Translations under genes and position numbers: made by a program | Shown: positions 58,981-64,000 of the stretch, in pieces | How the letters are laid out: every line of letters begins with the position of its first letter | How positions within the stretch are numbered: the first letter of the stretch is position 1 | Source of the DNA: Fen-1273 sp035516035 | Lineage (GTDB): Bacteria > Bacteroidota > Ignavibacteria > UBA10030 > UBA6906 | Length of the DNA stretch: 64,000 nt | NCBI GenBank assembly: GCA_035516035.1 | Contig: DATJAS010000022.1 | Coordinates: forward strand, 1 to 64,000 | Direction: 5' to 3' | The notes under the pieces: generated by a model | Told to the model about the DNA's origin: nothing | The model's input: the letters and a program-made list of their open reading frames with translations, nothing else | Databases searched by the model: none

Positions 58981-59755
58981 GACGATGGCGGAAGCCGGCG
59001 GGATCGCCGCCTTCTACGACCGGCTCGCCCCCGAGTACGACGCGATGACGCTCCCGGCGAAGCGGTTCGTGAAGGAAAAGCCCTTCTTCCGGCTCCTCGT
59101 GGAGAAGTACGGCATCGCCACGGCCGTCGACGCAGGCTGCGGCACGGGCTTTCATGCGCTCCTCCTTGCCCAGCTCGGCGTGCGCGTGACCGCGGTCGAC
59201 GTCGCTGAAGAGATGCTCGTCCGCACTGCGCGAAGTGCGGATGAGGCGGGCCTCCCCGTGACGTGCGTCCGCTCAGACCTGGCAGACGTTCGAAGCTCAC
59301 TTCCGGGCCCGTTCGATGCCGTCTTCTGCATGGGGAATACGTTGCCGCACCTGACGGATCCCGGAGAGCTGCGCCGGGCGATTGCCGGATTTGCTGCATT
59401 GATTCGCCCTGGCGGCATCTTCTTTGCCGGGTTGCTGAACTACGAGCGTGTGCTTGCCAGGAGGGAGCGCGTGCAGAGCGTGAGGGAGACCGGCGGCGTA
59501 ACGTTCATCCGGTTCTATGATTTTCCCGGCACGGACACGGGGCTCCGGTTCAACATCCTCCGGCTCGACAGGCGGGGGGAACACCTGCAAACGGACCTGA
59601 TGACGGTTCCCCTCGCGCCTCTGGACCAGGAAGCGCTCCTGGGACCGCTTGCCGGCGAGGGATTTGAAGATATCAGGACGTTCGGCAGCGTCGCCATGGA
59701 GCCGTTCGACGCCGCGGAATCGGGCGACCTGGTCATACTCGCGCGGCGCGCCTGA
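58952..59755 (+). CDS. class I SAM-dependent methyltransferase
   Basis: 267 residues if started at ATG 58952 (AGGGG just upstream); ATGs at 58964 and 58973 are alternatives. AVDAGCGTGFHALLLA is SAM motif I, VTAVDVAEEML motif II, and PFDAVFCMGNTLPHL motif IV. AFYDRLAPEYDAM precedes, as in many UbiE/Coq5-like enzymes. The substrate is unknown. It overlaps the polyferredoxin gene by 29 bp, so it belongs to the hemerythrin operon by position, although a metabolic link is not clear. Confidence 0.87.
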   Translation: MCRHMDQMTETMAEAGGIAAFYDRLAPEYDAMTLPAKRFVKEKPFFRLLVEKYGIATAVDAGCGTGFHALLLAQLGVRVTAVDVAEEMLVRTARSADEAGLPVTCVRSDLADVRSSLPGPFDAVFCMGNTLPHLTDPGELRRAIAGFAALIRPGGIFFAGLLNYERVLARRERVQSVRETGGVTFIRFYDFPGTDTGLRFNILRLDRRGEHLQTDLMTVPLAPLDQEALLGPLAGEGFEDIRTFGSVAMEPFDAAESGDLVILARRA

Positions 59756-59789
59756 GTGCCTTGATTTTGTCCCCCGCCGGAGCGTAATT

Positions 59790-59869
59790 TGTCATAGCGA
59801 GCGCTCTTTGCGACGCTATCTGAGGCTGGATTGCTTCGGCCACGCCTTCGACGCGGCCTCGCAATGACA
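59790..59869. repeat. dispersed TGTCATTGCGAGC repeat, copy 5
   Basis: Starts TGTCATAGCGAGCGCTCTTT (one change from the others) and ends CCTCGCAATGACA; GGATTGCTTCGG and CACGCCTTCGACGCG lie inside. Between two co-directional genes. A TTG-N20-GTAATTTG run (59761-59791) touching its left edge is a weak promoter candidate for the next gene. Confidence 0.8.
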
Positions 59870-59905
59870 TTTGGTTCAGAATGCTGCAGGGGAGGGATGT
59901 CTGAG

Positions 59906-60646
59906 ATGACGAGGGACCGCCTTGCGGGGGCCGTTCTCCTGTTCCTGTGTGCCGCTCACTCCACGACCGCCCTGGCGGGTCCGCCATTCAAGACAGACGA
60001 TCCCGAGCCTGTCGACCTGCGCCACTGGGAATTCTATCTCGCCTCCGTCGGCGAGTACGCTCCGTCGGCTTCAAGCGCCACGCTCCCGCACATCGAGGTG
60101 AACTACGGAGCGTTCCCGGACGTCCAGCTCCACATCGTCGCCCCGATGGGATTCGCCCGTTCGGCCGGCGCTACGAATTACGGGTATTCGGATACTGAGT
60201 TGGGCGTGAAGTACCGGTTCATCGAAGAATCCGACGGCAGCCCCCAGATCGGCGTGTTCCCCCTCCTGGAAGTACCGACCGGGGACAGGCAGAAGCAGCT
60301 CGGCGAGGGAAGCCTTCAGGCGTACCTCCCCGTCTGGGTGCAGAAGAGCTGGGGGAAGTTCACCACGTACGCCGGTGCGGGATACTGGATCAGTCCCGGC
60401 AGCGGGAACAGGAATTCACTGTTCAGCGGATGGGAAGCCCAGTACGATATCTCGGAAACGCTCACGCTTGGCGGTGAGCTCTATTACCAGAGCCCGGTGA
60501 CAGAGGGTGGCTCGTCGACGTCGGGTTTCAATCTGGGCGGATTTATCAATATCGACGAACACAATCACATTCTGTATTCAATCGGGCACAGTTTCAGCAG
60601 CGGGAGCATCACGACTGCGTATCTCGGCTTTCAGTACACAGTGTAG
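59906..60646 (+). CDS. outer-membrane beta-barrel protein (transporter-like)
   Basis: 246 residues. Signal peptide ~1-24 (TALAGPP). PPFKTDDPEPVDLRHWEFYL at the mature start and repeated strands (VNYGAFPDVQLHIVAP, SDTELGVKYRF, GVFPLLEVPTGD, GELYYQSPV) resemble short outer-membrane channel-like proteins of the phenol-degradation/transporter type. It ends in an aromatic-hydrophobic strand (TAYLGFQYTV), as expected for barrel assembly. GGGGAGGG lies 9 nt before ATG 59906; ATG 59897 abuts that site and is less likely. Function unknown. Confidence 0.75.
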   Translation: MTRDRLAGAVLLFLCAAHSTTALAGPPFKTDDPEPVDLRHWEFYLASVGEYAPSASSATLPHIEVNYGAFPDVQLHIVAPMGFARSAGATNYGYSDTELGVKYRFIEESDGSPQIGVFPLLEVPTGDRQKQLGEGSLQAYLPVWVQKSWGKFTTYAGAGYWISPGSGNRNSLFSGWEAQYDISETLTLGGELYYQSPVTEGGSSTSGFNLGGFINIDEHNHILYSIGHSFSSGSITTAYLGFQYTV

Positions 60647-60664
60647 AATCTGCAAGCGCCTCCG

Positions 60665-60727
60665 AATCTCATCCGTGGTTTGTTGCGGAAACTTCCGGCA
60701 CTTCAACTGATTATGAGATTTTATTCG
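60665..60727 (+). terminator. probable Rho-independent terminator with internal hairpin
   Basis: AATCTCAT (60665-60672) pairs with ATGAGATT (60713-60720), enclosing CGGAA/TTCCG; TTTTATT follows. It is 18 bp after the barrel gene's stop. Confidence 0.5.
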
Positions 60728-60729
60728 TG

Positions 60730-60801
60730 ACCCCCGGCAACTTTCGCTGGAGCCGTGTGGCATCCGGTTTGCCCCCGGGGTGCTCCAAGAAAGGAGCGCA
60801 C
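60730..60801 (+). promoter_or_regulatory. structured leader that may hide the ribosome site
   Basis: One long arm: ACCCC with GGGGT, GGCAA with TTGCC, CTGGA with TCCGG, and GCC with GGC around GTGT (60730-60781). Then GCTCC (60782-60786) can pair with GGAGC (60793-60797), which holds the AAAGGAG ribosome site for GTG 60802. Hence translation of the next gene could depend on folding. I could not match it to a known riboswitch. Confidence 0.4.
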
Positions 60802-61278
60802 GTGTCGACACACTCATTCAGGACATGGGGTACACTCTCAGCGCTGGCTCTCGCCTGCATGGCGGCACCGGGACAGCCCTCCGCGACGCAACGCCTGGTG
60901 ATTGAAGTGAAGCCCGTCGCCCGGCTCGCCGTGAGTGCTGATCCTCTCCCTCTGATCGTTACGGGGAGCGACGGCGCTGCCACAGACGCGAGCGGAAAGT
61001 ACGATATCGTGACGAATATCCGGACAATGAGGATCACCGCTTCGATCGACCGGCCGATGCCGGAGGGGACTTCGCTGGCAATCCGCCTGGAAAGCTCGAA
61101 AGGGTTGAGCAGGGGAAGCGTGGACATCTCGCAGGCTACGGCATCCGCCGACGTCGTCACCGCTATTGCCCCGGGAGCGGAGCAGGGAGAGAGGATCACA
61201 TACACATTCTCCGCGGCCGGGGTCACCTCCGGCGTGGATTCCCAATCGCGCGTCGTCACACTGACGCTGACAGAATGA
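60802..61278 (+). CDS. secreted beta-rich protein related to the fibre-like subunit at 15.8 kb
   Basis: 158 residues from GTG 60802 (AAAGGAG upstream); an in-frame GTG at 60727 lies within structured leader and is rejected. Signal peptide ~1-27. The mature part repeats the pattern of the protein at 15811-16317: TMRITASID, GTSLAIRLESS, GSVDISQATASADVVTAI, ERITYTFSAAGV, and VVTLTLTE at the end. Family uncharacterised. The ATGA overlap couples it to the next small secreted protein. There is no usher or chaperone gene beside it. Confidence 0.68.
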   Translation: MSTHSFRTWGTLSALALACMAAPGQPSATQRLVIEVKPVARLAVSADPLPLIVTGSDGAATDASGKYDIVTNIRTMRITASIDRPMPEGTSLAIRLESSKGLSRGSVDISQATASADVVTAIAPGAEQGERITYTFSAAGVTSGVDSQSRVVTLTLTE

Positions 61279-61592
61279 AACGAATCGCTCACATACTGGC
61301 GCTGGCCGCCGGGGCGGCAGTGCTTCTTTCATGCATACCCGGGAGGCTCTTCGCGCAGAGCACATCGAGAGCCTCTCAGACGGTCACATTTGCGGTCATT
61401 CCCGTCCACACACCGGCCACGGCGCTTCCGGCCTCAGGCCGGTCGGACAAGGTCACGGTGGGTGCCGTCGGCTCCAGTGCGACGGCAGTCGCGGCAACGC
61501 GCCCGGCGGCCGTCCCTCCCCACGGGCCGAATGTCTCAGGCAGGACCAGACCACGACAGAAGGGAAACGTCATCGTCACGGTCACCGAATGA
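61275..61592 (+). CDS. short secreted protein, possible reduced fibre-like subunit
   Basis: 105 residues with signal peptide 1-27 (RLFAQ). Its mature start, SRASQTVTFAVIPV, resembles SSANQTVNIAVNAV of the 15.8-kb subunit, and its end, NVIVTVTE, resembles VTLTLT(N/E). The ~55 residues between are low-complexity Ala/Pro/Ser/Arg. It therefore seems to keep only the first and last strands of the family. It is a degraded or specialised relative; either is possible. ATGA overlaps on both sides show translation is maintained. Confidence 0.55.
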   Translation: MKRIAHILALAAGAAVLLSCIPGRLFAQSTSRASQTVTFAVIPVHTPATALPASGRSDKVTVGAVGSSATAVAATRPAAVPPHGPNVSGRTRPRQKGNVIVTVTE

Positions 61593-62011
61593 TGCCGCCG
61601 TCAGGCGAGGGCTTGCCGCCGCGCGGGTGGATACTCTATGACGGCACATGCGGGTTCTGCCTGGCTCTCGCGCGCCGGCTCTGTGCGGGCCTCCGCAGGA
61701 GAGGAATCGCAACGGCTCCCCTGCAGGCTCCGTGGGTTGCAGAGCTCATGGATGACCCGGCGGATGACATCGCCGCCGATATCCGGTTGCTCCTTGCCGA
61801 CGGGACTCTCTTCACCGGGGCGGATGTCTACCGGTTCGCGCTCGCCCAGACCGTCCTGACGTATCCCCTCTATCTCCTCTCCCGCATGTTCCCGGTGAGC
61901 GATCTCTTTGATCTCTGCTACCGGTTCGTCGCGCGTAACAGGCACCGCCTGTCGCGCCTCTGTGCCCTGACGGCGCCCGGTGAAGGCCGGCGCCCGAACG
62001 GCTCACGCTGA
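61589..62011 (+). CDS. DCC-family thiol-disulfide oxidoreductase-like protein (DUF393)
   Basis: 140 residues. WILYDGTCGFCLALARRL carries the family DGxCxxC motif with Cys-Gly-Phe-Cys, followed by LLADGTLFTGADVYRFA and the usual Trp-less C-terminal helices. A thioredoxin-like fold is expected, with a redox role that is unproven. It starts in an ATGA overlap with the short secreted protein, and its last 9 bp overlap, tail to tail, the ada gene. Confidence 0.82.
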   Translation: MMPPSGEGLPPRGWILYDGTCGFCLALARRLCAGLRRRGIATAPLQAPWVAELMDDPADDIAADIRLLLADGTLFTGADVYRFALAQTVLTYPLYLLSRMFPVSDLFDLCYRFVARNRHRLSRLCALTAPGEGRRPNGSR

Positions 62012-63067
62012 AAACGCGAAGGCCCGTTCTCCCCTCTCAAGCTCAAGGAGCGCTCTCTTCCGCCACAGGCCTCCGCCGTAGCCCCCCAGGTCTCCGTTCT
62101 TATTCACCACCCTGTGGCAGGGGATGACGATGGCGATGCGGTTCAGCCCGTTGGTGTGGCCGACGGCCCTCTGCGCGCCCGGCGCGTGCACCTTTTCGGC
62201 GAGCCCTTCGTAGGAAATCGTCGACCCGTACGGGATGTTGAGCAGCCCCTTCCAGACCTCCCGCTGGAACGGCGAGCCTGGAAACGCAATGGGGACCGAG
62301 AATTTCTTCAGCTCACCGGCAAAATAGAGTCTCAGCTCGCGGCGTATCTCCTTCAGTATCCCGTTTTCGCCCGGGACGATCGGCCGGTCGAAGTGTTTCC
62401 GGAGCGCCTTCACCTGCGCTTCGAGCATCCTGCGGTCGGTGAATTCGAGAAGCACCAGGTGCTCTTCCGTCGCCCCTGCCACGAGGGGACCCAGCGGGCT
62501 CTCGATCCAGGCTGCCATAATGCACTCTGACTGGCCGGCCTTCCCCGGCGATGTCCCGAACGTCCGTGAAAACGCCTCGCGAAACCCGCTGTGCGATTCG
62601 TACCCGTGACCGAGCGTCACGTCGTCGAGATCCCCTCCGTTGCGGATCTCCTGGAACGCATTTCCGAGCCGCCGTCCGCGGCAATATGCCTGGAATGTCA
62701 TGCCGTAGTTCCTGTTGAAAAATCTCCTGGCTTTGGCCGGGTCGATATGCAGCTTCCTGAGCTCGCTATCCGTCAGCCGCCGCGACGGGTTCCGCTCGAC
62801 CTCCTCCAGCAGGCGCCCGGCCCAGCCCGGGGGTTCACCCGGGACGGAAAGGGGGCGGCAGCGTTTGCAGGGGCGATAGCCTGCAAAGACGGCATCCCGC
62901 GGGGTGGCAAAATACTCGACATTCCGGGGAAAGGGCTTTCGTGCGCCGCATGAGGGACGGCAGAACACGCCGGTGGTTTTCACGCCGAGGAAGAAAACGC
63001 CGTCATACGAGGCGTCGCTCGTCCGGTAGGCTCGTTCCATCTCTGCCGCACTCGGGAGGGCTGCCAT
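62003..63067 (-). CDS. ada: Ada: methylphosphotriester sensor and O6-alkylguanine-DNA alkyltransferase
   Basis: 354 residues, the same length as E. coli Ada. Domain A (~10-85) has FFLGVKTTGVFCRPSCGARKPFP and GYRPCKRCRP, the four zinc cysteines that accept methyl groups from phosphotriesters. An AraC-type helix-turn-helix region follows (~95-190). The C-terminal alkyltransferase (~195-350) holds VGHTNGLNRIAIVIPCHRVV with the acceptor Cys in PCHRV. It repairs alkylated DNA and activates its own regulon. AGGAG precedes the ATG. Confidence 0.94.
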   Translation of the reverse strand: MAALPSAAEMERAYRTSDASYDGVFFLGVKTTGVFCRPSCGARKPFPRNVEYFATPRDAVFAGYRPCKRCRPLSVPGEPPGWAGRLLEEVERNPSRRLTDSELRKLHIDPAKARRFFNRNYGMTFQAYCRGRRLGNAFQEIRNGGDLDDVTLGHGYESHSGFREAFSRTFGTSPGKAGQSECIMAAWIESPLGPLVAGATEEHLVLLEFTDRRMLEAQVKALRKHFDRPIVPGENGILKEIRRELRLYFAGELKKFSVPIAFPGSPFQREVWKGLLNIPYGSTISYEGLAEKVHAPGAQRAVGHTNGLNRIAIVIPCHRVVNKNGDLGGYGGGLWRKRALLELERGERAFAFSA

Positions 63068-63213
63068 AAAAGCTCCTTTCGTGAAACCTCTACCCCTGTT
63101 TTCCAGTAACAATAGGTGTTCGCCCCTTCGAAATCCACCGGAAAATGGACGCCGATGTGCCGCCCTGCGGACCGGCGCCGGCAACCTTTCCCGCACACCT
63201 CAGGTCTAACGCT

Positions 63214-63813
63214 ATGTCTCGGGACAACAGACAACAGGCCTACGCGATGATGGATGACGTGGAGTTGGTCACCAGGGCGCAGCAGGGGGATATGGCTGCT
63301 TTCGAACAACTGGTGTTCCGGCACGACGGGAAGGTGCTGGCCATCGCCGCCCGGTACGTGACGAGTGCGGAGGATGCGAAGGACATTTACCAGGAGGTCT
63401 TCCTCCGCGTCTACCGTAACCTGAAGAAGTTCCGGTTCAAGAGCGAGTTCTCCACCTGGCTGCACAGGATCACGGTGAACGTCTGCCTGACGCACCGGGC
63501 ACGGGGACGTCGGACGCTGCAGACGCTGCTGGCCGACAACCGCGGCGAGGACGACGGGGAGGCGCACGGGGAGATCCCCGATCCCGCTCACGGCCCCGAC
63601 GCGATCGCAGCGGGGGCCGACATCGCCGCGCAGATCGAGCGGGCGCTGGACGTCCTCTCGCCGAAACAGCGGATGGTCTTCACGCTCAGGCACTTTGAGG
63701 GATACGCGCTGGGAGAGATTGCGCAGATGATGAATTGCATGGAAGGGACGGTCAAGAGATACCTCTTTACCGCCACGCGCAGGATGCGTGAACAATTGAA
63801 GGACGCGCTATGA
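63214..63813 (+). CDS. ECF-type RNA polymerase sigma factor
   Basis: 199 residues from ATG 63214 (ATG 63247 also possible). Region 2: AFEQLVFRHDGKVLAIAARY, SAEDAKDIYQEVFLRVYRN and FSTWLHRITVNVC. Region 4: LSPKQRMVFTLRHFEGYALGEIAQMMNCMEGTVKRYLF (in pieces). The linker between the regions is unusually acidic (RGEDDGEAHGEIPDP). It is coupled by ATGA to a zinc-finger anti-sigma gene. Confidence 0.93.
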   Translation: MSRDNRQQAYAMMDDVELVTRAQQGDMAAFEQLVFRHDGKVLAIAARYVTSAEDAKDIYQEVFLRVYRNLKKFRFKSEFSTWLHRITVNVCLTHRARGRRTLQTLLADNRGEDDGEAHGEIPDPAHGPDAIAAGADIAAQIERALDVLSPKQRMVFTLRHFEGYALGEIAQMMNCMEGTVKRYLFTATRRMREQLKDAL

Positions 63814-64000
63814 CACACGACGACTACAGGTCTCTCGTGTTCCTTGCAGCTTCGGGAACCGTCGACGACGACGAGCGTGCCGTTCTGGACCGCCACATGG
63901 CCGGCTGCACGGAGTGCGCGGGGGAGTTCGCCGCCCTGGTGCGCCTGCACGACGCGCTCGGTGCCGCACACCGCGCGGTCGAGCCCGACGACCGTCTCCT
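63810..64000 (+). CDS. anti-sigma factor, zf-HC2 type, N-terminal part (cut by window edge)
   Basis: The first 63 codons are visible: THDDYRSLVFLAASGTVDDD, then LDRHMAGCTECAGEFAALV with the HxxxCxxC zinc motif of anti-sigma domains. It starts in a 4-bp overlap with the sigma-factor gene. A membrane segment and sensor part would be beyond the edge. Confidence 0.85.
   Translation, partial: MTHDDYRSLVFLAASGTVDDDERAVLDRHMAGCTECAGEFAALVRLHDALGAAHRAVEPDDRL

Noticed and set aside
60730..60801. Known riboswitch (c-di-GMP, SAM, cobalamin, TPP) before the second fibre-like locus
   Set aside because: The fold is convincing but the conserved cores of these classes are not present; a CCCGGCAAC stretch alone is not enough for SAM.
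1..64000. tRNA or rRNA genes
   Set aside because: The intergenic regions read by eye show no tRNA-like arms or rRNA segments; a tRNAscan or Infernal run would settle it.

Overview
The window looks like a chromosome segment of a high-GC member of the Bacteroidota/Chlorobiota group, closest in style to Ignavibacteria or Rhodothermota. Four signs agree. Two secreted proteins end in a type IX secretion (T9SS) sorting domain (YPNPFNPS followed by GREVAVLADG or GQEVAVLADG). A TonB-type receptor start sits at the left edge. An alternative complex III plus caa3 oxidase cluster is arranged as in Rhodothermus. Eight upstream regions carry TTG, exactly 20 nt, then a TAnnTTTG-like box, which is the promoter form of the Bacteroidota primary sigma factor. 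Species-level placement is not possible from the sequence alone. No tRNA, rRNA, insertion sequence, prophage or CRISPR array was seen.

Layout. 1-15.5 kb: a truncated outer-membrane receptor gene, a family-4 glycosyltransferase, then a long leftward block for glycan use: a GH172/DUF2961 protein, galactokinase, a ribose-type sugar ABC transporter (binding lipoprotein, double ATPase, permease), a secreted GH38 alpha-mannosidase and an MGH1-like glycosidase. An aminotransferase and an amino-acid permease follow from their own promoter. 15.8-21.2 kb: a rightward operon of three small secreted beta-rich proteins, a chaperone-like two-domain beta protein and a 987-residue outer-membrane barrel. Its order resembles a chaperone-usher fibre operon, but I recognise no known usher family; it is the best candidate here for an undescribed system. 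21.3-26.0 kb: an NAD(P)-binding protein, a small GIY-YIG protein, a PAS histidine kinase with a NarL-type regulator, a coiled-coil lipoprotein and a LysM protein.

26.1-40.4 kb: the respiratory cluster actABCDEF, a small membrane protein, an SCO copper chaperone and caa3 oxidase subunits II, I, III and IV. Most junctions are stop/start overlaps. A ClC chloride transporter and a HEAT-repeat protein follow in tight coupling. Together these oxidise quinol, pass electrons through haem c to oxygen and pump protons. 40.5-50.6 kb: mostly leftward envelope and stress genes: a T9SS cargo, an ECF sigma/anti-sigma pair, a beta-propeller fused to a cupredoxin, a stress coiled-coil protein, a W/Y/G-rich secreted protein, NhaA and a T9SS-sorted GH3 enzyme; a CDF metal exporter faces right.

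50.7-64 kb: a DUF2339 membrane protein, amino-sugar genes (nagB and a GlmU-like enzyme), a DksA-type zinc finger fused to a PP2C phosphatase, a likely nitric-oxide/iron module (Rrf2 regulator, hemerythrin, NapH-like polyferredoxin, methyltransferase), an outer-membrane protein, a second small locus with relatives of the fibre-like subunit, a DCC-family protein, ada, and an ECF sigma/anti-sigma pair cut by the right edge. A dispersed repeat bounded by TGTCATTGCGAGC and its complement occurs five times, with a probable sixth, decayed copy forming the 3' end of the aminotransferase gene.
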